NCBI GenBank assembly: GCA_916048095.2
Contig: OU696575.1
Coordinates: forward strand, 4,187,501 to 4,251,500
From: Sacculina carcini
Taxonomy: Eukaryota > Arthropoda > Thecostraca > Sacculinidae
Direction of reading: 5' to 3'
Length of the DNA: 64,000 nucleotides
Positions within the stretch are counted from its first letter, which is position 1, and each line of letters starts with the position of its first letter. The notes beneath the pieces are model-generated. The model saw only the letters and a list, made by a program, of their open reading frames with translations, was not told the DNA's origin and did not search any database. A program made the translations under genes and the position numbers. Shown piece by piece: positions 1-10,974 of the stretch.

Positions 1-165
1 GCAACGTTTCGAGTGTGTCTGAAGTCGAATTTGCCTAGAACAAAACATGCTGGAGAGGAAGGCGTGTTTTGTGTTGCATGTGAGAAAAACGTGTCCGCTG
101 GTCACAAGTCGCAGCTCGAGCAACACAACAAATCGGCTGCTCACTCGAAAAACATCAAATGCAAA
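1..165 (+). CDS. Partial exon with a C2H2-like zinc finger
   Basis: The frame is open from the first base of the window and encodes about 50 residues with one zinc-finger-like cluster: Cys-x2-Cys (VFCVACEKNV), then His residues spaced as in U1/JAZ- or BED-like fingers (LEQHNKSAAHSKNI). The sequence turns into TG/CA-rich non-coding DNA after about position 165, and the reading frame to 213 is probably fortuitous. The gene begins outside the window, so its product cannot be named; fingers of this spacing occur in nucleic-acid-binding host proteins and in hAT-type transposases. No splice donor is obvious, so the exon end is approximate. What is seen is the cysteine/histidine pattern; function is inferred only as nucleic-acid or protein binding. 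Confidence 0.4.
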
Positions 166-966
166 TATACATACAGACTAGAGTCACGGGTGTATATGGA
201 CGTGTGTATATGAGTCTGCAGGTGTGGCTGACGTTCGGCTTGCCGAAATGCCGAAGAATCCGAACTGACCTGACAGTGACAGTGATAAATCTGCACTCAC
301 GCACAATGTATGTGGTTGTGTGTGTGTTTGTATGTGTGTGTTTGGGCCCAAGTGAATATTTGTACATTCACAAAAGTTCAACTAAATGACACGGTGTGTA
401 GAGTCAATGTGAAAAACAAACACTGATAGAAAAATCCATATGAATTACAATATTGGTAAACTACACGTACACACTAGAAAAACGCTTCTGGAATACGCAC
501 ATGTGCTCGACGATGTACTTAATTAAACGCTTCGTTTCGCTACGCACTCTGTCCGCCACTAAACAATATAATATAATCAAACCAAATACCTCGATTTTTT
601 AGACAACGGCAACAATGTATTGGTTAGAAGACATGTAAGAACAGAGACGACAATTTCAAATGATTATAACACAAATCAGGTCCACCAAATGCAGATAACG
701 CAAGATATAATAATGTTACCCTGAATTTCTTATACAGAATAGCCAGCCAATATATGCACAATACAAGCATGTCATAAGACCACGAAACAACAGTAACAAC
801 GTAGCATACAAGCGCGCAATTAATGGACAAAGCACACAAACAAAAACAGTCATAGTGCAATAAACACTGACACATGACACTATATGATAACATGAAGCAA
901 CATGAGAAACAGAGAAAAAACCCAACAATAAAGACACATCTAAATATGTATCTATATATATGACTT
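166..966. other. No gene seen; TG-rich and AT-rich sequence
   Basis: A TG-rich stretch (about 300-345) is followed by AT-rich DNA. The short open frames here show no recognisable domain or codon structure. Confidence 0.5.
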
Positions 967-1107
967 AAAGATGTACAAAACGTCAATTAAACTCGTTTCT
1001 ATGTACTAAAATCCAAAATCCGATGACAATTGGCGCTAATTCTAAAAAATAAAAAACATGTTTTTTTTTGCAAATAAACGCAACCAAAAAAACGTTTTTT
1101 TGCATCA
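967..1107 (-). mobile_element. Fragment of the 1.5-kb TIR element ('A7CGT7' family), terminal part
   Basis: This block matches the terminal ~140 bp of the elements at 44081-45475 and 59481-61012, including the stretch about a fixed TGTACTAAAATC / CCGATGACAATTGG core and the terminal CAAAAAAACGTTTTTTTGC-type motif near 1090-1105. It is a truncated copy in the orientation opposite to the 59.5-kb copy. The family appears to be a non-autonomous DNA transposon because both ends carry the AAAAAAACGTTTTTTT motif and no transposase frame is visible. Confidence 0.55.
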
Positions 1108-1205
1108 CTAGTCCCACCCTTCTCGGTCCATTTTCTACCAGCAGGAATATATAATTTTTAGCAGTAAATATGATAGTGGTAGAAGTAGAATAGTACTTGA
1201 GCAAA

Positions 1206-1495
1206 TCACGTTGGGAAAGGAGGTAAAGCTATAAATATATTTTGGAAACATTCTGATGAAAAGGTATAATCATTTTCCATTGTTTGATTCGAGTTCTGAA
1301 TTATTCCGCACGACGGGCAGGTGTAAATATAAGATTGTTTGAGGAACATTATTTTGTTAACGTTAAAATATTAATGTTCACATTATACATTTTAATGGGT
1401 TTAGTTTTTCCTATCAATTTGTATTCCATTTTATGAATTGAGTATGAATTTTATTATATTAATTGCTCCGCATGACGGGCGGGTTTAAATGCTAG
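1206..1495 (+). mobile_element. Non-autonomous Helitron, 3' portion ending in CTAG
   Basis: Two GC-rich hairpin motifs (GCACGACGGGCAGG near 1308; GCATGACGGGCGGG near 1470) are separated by AT-rich sequence, and the second is followed by TTTAAATGCTAG and then T. This is the typical Helitron 3' end: a short hairpin a few bases upstream of CTRR, with insertion between A and T. The same 3' end recurs throughout 6.5-14.3 kb and at 37437. No 5' TC terminus is visible, so this is a truncated copy. Confidence 0.6.
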
Positions 1496-1790
1496 TATAT
1501 TAATTAACGAGAAAATGTAGTTTTGGAGAAAGTTGAGAAAATTCGACACTGTTTGCAAAAAGTTCACAAATATTTTTAGAAAGAAAGAAGCACATAAAAC
1601 GAAAATTCGATGAAAAAATGCAATAAAGTCCCAATTTGAGACGAATTAATGTCTATAACCGAGACAAGAGATAATAGTGCAAGAACACTGGTGATATAAA
1701 ACATGACTTGAATAATGAAGCAAAAACAGTACGAGCGAAGCTGCGATCTCGTAACACTACTGCATAACAATACACGATCCACTGAATCAA

Positions 1791-1844
<54 letters not shown>
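1791..1844. repeat. (CA)n microsatellite
   Basis: An almost pure dinucleotide CA run of about 25 units. Confidence 0.95.
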
Positions 1845-1846
<2 letters not shown>

Positions 1847-1849
1847 CGT

Positions 1850-2255
1850 CACCAAACACTACAGCACATGCACGCAAGCCAACACACGAGAAAACAATTG
1901 AAACGTGGACGTGATAACTGAACAACTAGTAATCACCGTCGTCGTCGGCTGAACACGCATGCAGTGAGAATGCCTGTCAGTTGCCCTGCCACATCCAGAA
2001 ACCAGACACTACAGACAGCACGATACAAGACCGTTCTTAATCTCGATGTGGGCGACGAGATGATCAATCCTCCACCCAGCCTCGAGCAAGTACTGTGATG
2101 AGCCCCGAGACTGCATGCACAGCGCGCCGGCAACTCAACTGAAAAACAAAACAAAACACGGCATGCGATCAGGTTACATGTCAACACCAGCATACATAAC
2201 ACGACAAATACTGTCTATTAATGTGACAAATAAGCACCTCAGGATCACAATGAAT
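1850..2255. other. Mixed-composition sequence without recognisable gene
   Basis: The stretch is less AT-rich than its neighbours but I recognise no protein or repeat family in any frame. Confidence 0.4.
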
Positions 2256-2262
2256 CAGGTGG

Positions 2263-3840
2263 CTGAAAATTGATTATAGAGAGTATTGATAAAGCAGTCA
2301 ATTCAGACCATACTTAATACCAATATATCTCATAATCAAAAATGAAAAGGAAACATGATTATAGAGACTCTTGATAAAGCAGTCAATTCAGACCATACTT
2401 AATACCAATATATCTCATAATCAAGGTGAAAAGGAAACATGATTATAGAGACTCTTGATAAAGCAGTCAATTCAGACCATACTTAATACCAATATATCTC
2501 ATAATCAAAAATGAAAACAAACATGATTATAGAGACTCTTGATAAAGCAGTCAATTCAGACCATACTTAATACCAATATATCTCATAATCAAAAATGAAA
2601 AGGAAACATGATTATAGAGACTCTTGATAAAGCAGTCAATTCAGACCATACTTAATACCAATATATCTCATAATCAAGGTTAAAAGGAAACATTATTATA
2701 GAGAGTCTTGGTAAAGCAGTCAATTCAGACCATACTTAATACCAATATATCTCATAATCAAAAATGAAAAGGAAACATGATTATAGAGACTCTTGATAAA
2801 GCAGTCAATTCAGACCATACTTAATACCAATATATCTCATAATCAAGGTTAAAAGGAAACATTATTATAGAGAGTCTTGGTAAAGCAGTCAATTCAGACC
2901 ATACTTAATACCAATATATCTCATAATCAAAAATGAAAAGGAAACATGATTATAGAGACTCTTGGTAAAGCAGTCAATTCAGACCATACTTAATACCAAT
3001 ATATCTCATAATCAAGGTGAAAAGGAAATATGATTATAGAGACTCTTGATAAAGCAGTCAATTCAGACCATACTTAATACCAATATATCTCATAATCAAG
3101 GTGAAAAGGAAACATGATTATAGAGAGTCTTGATAAAGCAGTCAATTCAGACCATACTTAATACCAATATATGTCATAATCAAGGTGAAAAGGAAACATG
3201 ATTATAGAGACTCTTGATAAAGCAGTCAATTCAGACCATACTTAATACCAATATATCTCATAATCAAAAATGAAAAGGAAACATGATTATAGAGACTCTT
3301 GGTAAAGCAGTCAATTCAGACCATACTTAATACCAATATATCTCACAATCAAAAATTAAAAGGAAACATGATTATAGAGTGTTGATAAAGCAGTCAATTC
3401 AGACCATACTTAATACCAATATATCTCATAATCAAGGTGAAAAGGAAACATGATTATAGAGACTCTTGATAAAGCAGTCAATTCAGACCATACTTAATAC
3501 CAATATATCTCATAATCAAGGTGAAATTAAACATGATTATAGAGAGTATTGATAAAGCAGTCAATTCAGACCATACTTAATACCAATATATCTCATAATC
3601 AAGGTGAAAAGGAAACATGATTATAGAGTGTTGATAAAGCAGTCAATTCAGACCATACTTAATACCAATATATCTCATAATCAAGGTGAAAAGGAAACAT
3701 GATTATAGAGAGTCTTGGTAAAGCAGTCAATTCAGACCATACTTAATACCAATATATCTCACAATCAAAAATGAAAAGGAAACATGATTATAGAGAGTAC
3801 TGATATAGCAGTCAATTCAGACCATACTTAATACCAATAT
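2263..3840. repeat. 85-bp minisatellite, about 19 tandem copies
   Basis: The phrase CAGTCAATTCAGACC occurs 19 times at a spacing of about 83-85 bp. Units differ mainly in two cassettes: the linker between units (AAAAATG versus AAGGTG type) and a short segment after GATTATAGAG (ACTCTT, AGTCTT, AGTATT or a shorter GTGTT form). Each unit begins near TGATTATAGAGA and ends near TCTCATAATCA, which are near-complements, so a monomer can fold on itself. Units are nearly identical, which indicates recent amplification or gene conversion. There is no coding frame. Confidence 0.95.
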
Positions 3841-4513
3841 ACTACTAGTAAGAAAGATAACCACGTACCATCAAAATGACCACTGCAGAACACACGCCAA
3901 AGACCGAGAACGAACACACACGACGCGCACCAAAGATACACTGTCGAGTATGAGTGGTCAGCCGGGAAATCTGGTGATAAACCAAGGTGTCGAACGAAGT
4001 GGCTTGCAATTTCTCTAGGGCTGTCTGGCATCACTGGTAGACGTAAATACGTCACTCGTTCGGGAGTCGATGACGTAACAGGTACGTACAGTGCAAAACA
4101 GCGTCGCGTGAAGTGGTCGCGTGTCGCACCAAAGGTACTAGACTCGTTAGGCGCACAAATACTTTTGTTTTCGTTAGGCGCACAAATATTAATTAATTTT
4201 TAAATACAATAATATCCGAAAGTAAACGGTTCGTAGGTTACGTGTATTCACGTAGTGTTAATTTTTTATGCATAACTCATATTTGTACATAATATTAGCG
4301 ATGCCTGTGAAATTAAAAAAAAATATTATGTGTAGTATTTTGTGTTATATGTATGCGTTAACTAGTGATTTGTATACATGTGTCATGTGAGTGTGTATTG
4401 TAAATTGTTCGAGTAAATCTGGACATATGTCTAGGTGGGTGTGGATGTTGATACGTGCAAAAAAAAACTATGCTATGCTATGCTATATAACGTCTTGAGT
4501 GGTTTATAGGTTG

Positions 4514-4515
<2 letters not shown>
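3841..4515. other. Unique sequence, no gene recognised
   Basis: 3841-4140 is of moderate GC content; 4141-4515 is AT-rich. A 75-codon frame on the minus strand (3828-4055) shows no family resemblance. A short pentamer-like run (ATGCT) lies near 4470-4485. Confidence 0.4.

Positions 4516-4549
<34 letters not shown>
4516..4549. repeat. (TA)n microsatellite
   Basis: A pure TA run immediately precedes the left end of the element at 4550. Confidence 0.9.
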
Positions 4550-4551
<2 letters not shown>

Positions 4552-5322
4552 AGTAAGGCGCCGTGTTCGGCGATGAACGAGCGAGCGCGAAGCTAACAAC
4601 AATTGAAAAGTTCTCCGAAATATTGCATCTCAAATGAAATCTCAGCAATGAGTTCACTCTGGCTTACGGTTCCAGAGATATAAGACTCAAGAAGCATGGG
4701 CAAAGTTTTCTGCTAAATTATAAGAGGGCATATGGCACGTGCCACGTGCCACACTGGGCACTGACATGATTCGGCATGGTCTCATTCGCGGTAGGAAGGA
4801 TTGGGCTACCCAACAAAAAAACGCATGTTAATCGGACTTATGGTTCCAGAGATATAAGCCTCTGAAAAACGGGTAAAAAGTGTTTTTCGAAAAAGTAGGA
4901 GGGCATTTGGGACGTGCCACGTGCCACAGTGGGCAATGACATGATTCGGCTTAGTCTCATCCGCGGCAAGAAGGATGAGGCTACCCAACAAAAAAAACGC
5001 ATGTTAATCGGACTTATGGTTCCAGAAATATAAGCCTCTGAAAAACGGGTAAAAAGTGTTTTTCGAAAAAGTAGGAGGGTATTTGGGACGTGCCACGTGC
5101 CATAGTAGGCACTGATATGATTCGGCTTGGTCTCATCCGCGGCAGGAAGGATGAGACTACCCAACAAAAAAAAATGCATGTTAATCGGACTTATGGTTCC
5201 AGAGATATAAGCCTCTGAAAAGCGTGACCACGGCCGGCGGGCCGGCGGGCCGGCCGGCGGGCCGCTCATACTCATTTTTCTAGTAACACCAAGTATGAAC
5301 TCGCTCGCTATCGCTCGCTCGT
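4550..5322 (+). repeat. Element with 176-bp internal tandem repeats, copy 1
   Basis: One of three copies in the window. The left end reads CCAGTAAGGCGCCGTGTTCG followed by a GAACGAGCGAGCG block; the right end is rich in CTCGCTCGCTATCGCTCGCT and ends near TAATA. Between them lie about three units of a 176-bp repeat with a palindromic GGCACGTGCCACGTGCC-type core, a poly-A tract and the phrase TTCCAGAGATATAAGCCTC. GGCCGGC runs precede the right end. Long frames exist across the units but shift phase with the poly-A length, so they are not genes. The superfamily is unknown. Confidence 0.75.
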
Positions 5323-7515
5323 AATAAAAGAGATCCTCTGTGTGTGTGTGTGTCTGTGTGTCTGTTCAACCCTCCTTGTTCCATTTTCTATCAGCTATTA
5401 TTTGGCCACCACTTGGCCTACCCGCTTAAAATTTATACCATCACGTTGGAAATTTTCTTGTCTACACTTCAGATTAAATTTTAAATTTCAAAAATGAAAT
5501 CAAAAAAAGTTATAGCGGTGAAAAGACAAAATGAACCCTGAAAAATGCGAAAATTTTGGTCAATTTTCTGAAGACTACCCCTCCTAAACCAGCAATGGTA
5601 CAACTACAAAAATTATACCACTGTGTAGAAAATTTTCTGTTCTACTCAACAAATTAAAATTTTTACCCAAAAATTAAATATGAAACATGTAAAATGGAAG
5701 AAAAATCAATCTACATTCAAAATTTTATTTAAACTCCACGCGTCCGATTTTCTATACTTTTTTCTCTATTTCTCAAAAACTAATGATCACACATCTAAAT
5801 AAATAATACCATCATGCTGGGAATTTTGTTTGCTACAGCACGGTATAAATTTTAATTTTCCAAAGTGTATTAAAAAAAAGTTACGGCGGTGTGAAGTGTA
5901 AATGACAAAAATGCAAAAAAGCAAAATTAGCACAAAAAACGTGAATATTTTGGTCAATATTCCGCTATATATTCCTCATAAACCAGCAATGGTACAGCTA
6001 TAAAAATTCTACTATTGTGTGGATAATTTTGTGTTCTACAAGAAAAGGTATAATTTATACCCACAAATGATACAAAAAACGTGTAAAATTGTCAAAATTC
6101 TCAAATACATCCAAAATTTCACTTGAACACCTGGCGACTAAAATTAATTCATTTTTCTACCTTTTTCTCAGGAACTATTTGTCACACATAAAAATAAATT
6201 ATGCCATCGTGCTAGAAATTTTGTTTTCTACAATACGGTATAATTTGTAATTTTCCAAAGTGTATCTGAAAAAATTTACGGCGGTGTAAAGTCAAAAGGA
6301 CATATTGCCAATTTGACAGCTATTATGCGCACTTGCGATTACACAGGAATATACACTGATTAAATTTCACTGAAGCCCAATCACAATTTATAATGCATCA
6401 TATTAGCTCCAAGCATGGATGGTGGGGTTTTATTGCGTACAGTATACTGAATATAAAGGCTTTATTGTCCTCAATATTTACACATGAATTGTTCCGCACG
6501 ACGGGCGGGTAAAATGCTACTGGGAACAAAGTAAACTACTGAAATTTACTGTGTAATTTAATTGGTATAATTTCAAGTTGCATACGCTTAAGCTGCATGA
6601 GGATATGGGTTGTAATATCATGCAATGCCAACTATATGCATATGCTGTTTTAGCGGAAGCATTAATCTGGAATTATAGAGATGACAGAAAGTTGCATTGT
6701 TTTGATAGTGTTACACTTCTGAATTACTACACACGAAGGACGGGTGTGAATTTGAGCAGTGTTGAGGGAAAAAACTTCGTCAATAATTAAAAAAAGAATT
6801 TACAAATTTATATTTTTGTATTGGATAAGCTTTTTGCTTTTTGATTCATTATATTATATTAATAGTTCCGCACGACGGGCGGGTTCCAATACGAGGCTGT
6901 TCGAGGGAAAATATTGTGCCACATCTAAAATAAAAACATTCATATTTATACTTTTCTATTTATTAAGACTATATGGGTTTACTTTTTCATTTAAAATTTC
7001 TAATCGTTTTTTACTATTTCAATATTTATTTTACTTTATTAATTGTTCTGCACAACAGGCGGGTTTCAATGCTAGACGGTGATGTAGTCATTTTTCATTG
7101 TTTCGTGTCTGAGTTCTGAACTATTCAGCACGACGGGCAGGTTTAGACAAACTATTTTGTGAAAATAAATATGAAAATATAGAAATTTAGACTTTTTTAT
7201 GGGTTTACTCCACTATTTTTTAATTCATATTCCTTTTCTCTTATGAATTGAATACACATTTAATAGTATTAATTGTTTCGCACGACGGGCGGGTTTACAT
7301 GCTAGAATTTTCATTGTTTGTTACGTGTTTGTGTTCTGAATTATTCCGCACAATGGGTGGGTTTATATATGAGGCGGGTTGAGAGAAAATATTATGTCAA
7401 AATAAAAATATTACGACTTTTCATTTTTCTTTTTTTATTTGGAATATTTTTTATGAATATCAATTTTTATAAATATGAATTTCATTTTATTAATTTCTCC
7501 GCACATTTCTCTTAA
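5323..7515 (+). mobile_element. Non-autonomous Helitron copy A with several 3'-type hairpins
   Basis: The left part (AAAAGAGATCCTCTGTGTG...) matches the start of the copy at 7988 but lacks its first bases, having merged with the preceding element. The body contains repeated ~400-bp blocks with the phrases 'tataccatcacgt(t/c)gg' and 'accagcaatggtac'. From 6490 onward at least six hairpin motifs (GCACGACGGGCGGGTT and variants near 6497, 6871, 7052, 7123, 7281, 7347) recur in monomers of about 150-370 bp. One of them (near 7300) is followed by CTAG. No Rep/helicase frame is present; the 70-codon frame at 6578 is conserved in the inverted copy at 11937-12149 simply because the DNA is a repeat. 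Confidence 0.6.
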
Positions 7516-7532
7516 TTTCATATATATATATA

Positions 7533-7987
7533 CTAGCATTAAAACCCGCCCGTTGTGCGGAACAACTCAAAATGAAATTAATGTTTAATCCATAAGAAAA
7601 ATTGAAAATTAAATAAGAAAAAGGGCACAGTCATAAAATTGTAATCAATTGAAAAGTCTAAGTTTAATCTTTTTTTCTTTTTTTGACAGAATATTTTCCA
7701 TCAATCTGCCTCATAATTAAACCCGCCCGTCGTGCGAAATAATTTATAAGTCAAACACGATCCATTGTAGATCTTGAAGTCAAATCCGTTAGTTTTGTAT
7801 ATTAATTCATTCTACACGGTGAAATTGAACGTCATATTGTCTATAGTTGCTGCCCGCGGGACATTTTTATTTCATACACATGATCCATCGCTTCGTTTAC
7901 GTTTGAAGCCCCTGATCTATATCATTGAGCCCGCGCAATTATATCACCTCATATTCAAGCATACATACACACTGAAAGACATATCTA
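7533..7987 (-). mobile_element. Non-autonomous Helitron copy B, minus strand
   Basis: CTAGCATTAAAACCCGCC at 7533 is the reverse complement of the Helitron 3' end. The rest (to 7987) matches, in reverse, the copy at 10344-10960, including the stretch around GCTGCCCGCGGGAC and the 5' part 'catacattcaagcatac'. It abuts the 5' TC of copy C at 7988, so the two copies are head-to-head. Confidence 0.65.
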
Positions 7988-10343
7988 TCTATATATATAA
8001 AAGAGATCCTCTGTGTGTCTGTCTGTCTGTGTGTTTGTCTGTCCCACCCTCCTTGGTCACATTTTCAGCAAGCTGCTACTCGGTAACCACTTAATGTACC
8101 CGCCAACAATTTATACCATTACGCTGGAAATTTTCTTGTCTACACGATAGGATAAATTTAAAATTTTAAAAATGAAATCAAAAAAAGTTATCGCGGTGAA
8201 AAGACAAAATGAACCCTGAAAAATGCGAAAATTTTGGTCAATATTCCTACATCTACTCCTCATAAACCAGAAATGGTACAGTAATACAGATTATACCACT
8301 GTGTAGAGAATTTTCTGTTCTACAAGATAGGTTATAATTCATATCCAAAAATAGAACATAAAAGATGTAAACATGACAAAATTTCAATCTATATTCAAAA
8401 TTATATTTAAACTCCACGCGTCCGATTTTCTATACTTTTTTCTATATTTATCAAAAACTAATTATCACACATCTAAATAAATAATGCCATCATGCTGGGA
8501 ATTTTGTTTGCTACAACACGGTATAATTTTTAATTTTCCAAAATTTATTAAAAAAAAGTTACGGCGGTGTGAAGTGTAAATGACAAAGTCAAAAAGGCAT
8601 AATTATCGCACAAAAACGTGAATATTTTGGTCAATATTCCGCTATCTATTCCTCATAAACCAGCAATGGTACAGCTATAAAAATTATACTATTGTGTAGA
8701 TAATTTTGTGTTCTACAAGAAATATTCTAATTTATACCCACAAATGATACAAAAAACGTGTAAAATTGGCAAAATTCTCAAATACATCCAAAATTACACA
8801 TGAACACCGGGTGACTAAAATTAATTCATTTTTCTACTATTTCTCAGTAACTATTTGTCACACATCAAAATTAATTATACCATCGTGCTAGAAATTTTGT
8901 TTTATACAATACGGTATAATTCTTCATTTTCCAAAGTGTATCTGAAGGAAGTTACGGCGGTGTAAAGTTAAAAGGACATATTGCCAATTTGACAGCTATT
9001 ATGCGCACTTGCGATTACACAGGAATATACTACTGTGTAGATAATTTTGTGTTCTACAAGATAAGCTATAATTTATACCCTGTTATATATGATATTATAA
9101 TTTATATATGATACTATATTGGTCCCGATACTATATTGGCGGGTTGAGAGAAAAGTATTGGTGGGCCGCGTGTTTGGGACTCCTGGGGTAGATAATCTCA
9201 GTCTTCTGATTACAAATTATGATCGCATCAGTATATTTTGTGATCACAAACTAATAAGTTAAATCACCTCAGACTAGGCTGAGAGCGGTCAAGACTGGAT
9301 GGTTGGGTTGGGTTGGGTAGGTTTGACTCAGGTTATATTGGGTTTTAGTGATAGCGGAAAATATATAAATTTTAACAATAAATATGATAGCGGTAAAAGT
9401 GAAATAATACTTAAGCAAATGATATTGGGGAATGATGTTAAGTAATAAATATAGTTTGGAAACATTCTGATGAAAAGATTTCATAATCTTTCATTGTTTG
9501 TTTCGTGTTTGTGTTCTGAATTATACCAAACGACGGGCAGATTTATATATCAGGCGGGTTGAGGGATAATATTTGTCAAAATAAGAACAAAAATATTCAC
9601 ATTTAGACTATTCTATTGGTTAAGATATTTATAGGTTACATTTTTTGCTTTTCAATTTGTATTCATTATATTTTATGGGTTTGATATGAATTTTATTGTA
9701 TCAATTGTTCCGCACGACGGGTGGGCTTAAAAACAATGTTTTTTTAGATCATTTTTTCAAATAGTTCATTTAAAAAAAGGTAATTTTTTTTCAAATAAAA
9801 ATGTTCCGCGGGCAGCAACTATAGACAATAGAACGTTCAATTTCCCCTGTAGACTTAATCCATACACAAAACCAATGGATTTGACTTCAAATATGAATTT
9901 TATTGTATGAATTGTTCCGCACGACGGGCGGGTTTAAAAAAAGTGTTTCCATTTTTTAGTTCATTTTTTCAAATGGTTCATTTGAAAAAAGGTTTTTTTT
10001 TAAAATAAAAATGCTCCGCGGGCAGCAACTATAGACAATAGAACGTTCAATTTACCCTGTAGAATTAATCCATACACAAAACCAATGGATTTGACTTCAA
10101 GATGCAGAACGGATCGTGTTCGAGTTCTGAATTATTCAGCACGACGGGCGGGTTAAAAAATGACTCAGGCGGACTGAGGGGAAATATTTTGTCGAAATAA
10201 AAATTATTAAACTTATAATTTTCAATTGATAAAAATTTTATGAGTGTACCCTATTTCATTTTTATTTTTCCATATTTTTTATGAATTGAATATGAATTTC
10301 ATGTTATGAATTGCTCCGCACAACGGGCGGGTTTTAATGCTAT
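7988..10343 (+). mobile_element. Non-autonomous Helitron copy C
   Basis: The 5' end TCTATATATATAAAAGAG is a canonical Helitron start (TC followed by TATATATATAAA). The body repeats the ~400-bp blocks seen in copy A. The 3' half has hairpin motifs near 9525, 9710, 9918, 10139 and 10315, and the last is followed by TTTTAATGCTAT, one base different from the usual CTAG. Two internal blocks (9800-9890 and 10010-10110) repeat the segment GCGGGCAGCAACTATAG. No Rep or helicase coding is visible. Confidence 0.65.
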
Positions 10344-10960
10344 ATATATACATAAAGAAGGAATTATCTGTCTGTCTGTGTATGTATGCTTGAATATGAG
10401 GTGACATAATTGCCCTGGTTCATGGTTCGCTGGTTCAATGATCATGGGCTTCAAACGCAAACGAAGCGATGGCTAATTTTTATGGAATAAAAATGTCCCG
10501 CGGGCAGCAATAAAACGTTCAATTTCACCGTGTAGAATGAATTCATATACAAAACTAATGGGTTTGACTTCAAGAACCAGAACGAATGGTGTTCGAGTTC
10601 TGAATTATTCCTCACGTCGGGCGGGTTTAAATATGAGGCGGGTTGAGTGAAAATATTTTGTCAAAATAAAATTAAAAATAATGAAATTTAGACTTTTTAA
10701 TTGATTAAGGTCTTCATGAGTTTGCCTTATTTTTAATTATTATTAAATATAAATATTAAATATATAAATATTAAATATAAATATTAAATATATAAATATT
10801 AAATATAAATATTAAATATATAAATATTAAATATATAAATATTAAATATAAATATTAAATATATAAATATTAAATATAAATATTATATAAATATTAATTA
10901 TATAATTATTAGAAATATTTTTATGAATTGTTCCGCACAACGGGCGGGTTTTAATGCTAG
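10344..10960 (+). mobile_element. Non-autonomous Helitron copy D ending in CTAG
   Basis: It starts at TATATATACATAAAGAAGG and matches copy B in reverse. It has hairpins near 10613 and 10932, the last followed by TTTTAATGCTAG at 10960 and then T. A run of about 150 bp (10735-10900) is a simple array of AAATATTAAATATATAAAT-like units. Confidence 0.65.
10735..10905. repeat. AT-rich short tandem array
   Basis: Alternating blocks of TAAATATTAAATATA-type units about 12-24 bp long lie inside Helitron copy D. Confidence 0.85.
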
Positions 10961-10974
10961 TATATTTATATATA

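Noticed and set aside
2263-3840. Regular repeat spacing reminiscent of a CRISPR array
   Set aside because: Whole 85-bp units are repeated with no unique spacers, and the DNA is animal nuclear sequence; it is a minisatellite.
4806-5275. Long frames such as the 145-codon minus-strand frame with ISGTISPINM repeats (also 33519-34221 and 35095-35839)
   Set aside because: They are translations of the 176-bp tandem repeat, change frame with poly-A/T length and lack any domain.
6578-6790. 70-codon frame conserved at 11937-12149
   Set aside because: The conservation is that of the repeat DNA itself; the frame covers a Helitron hairpin and has no coding character.
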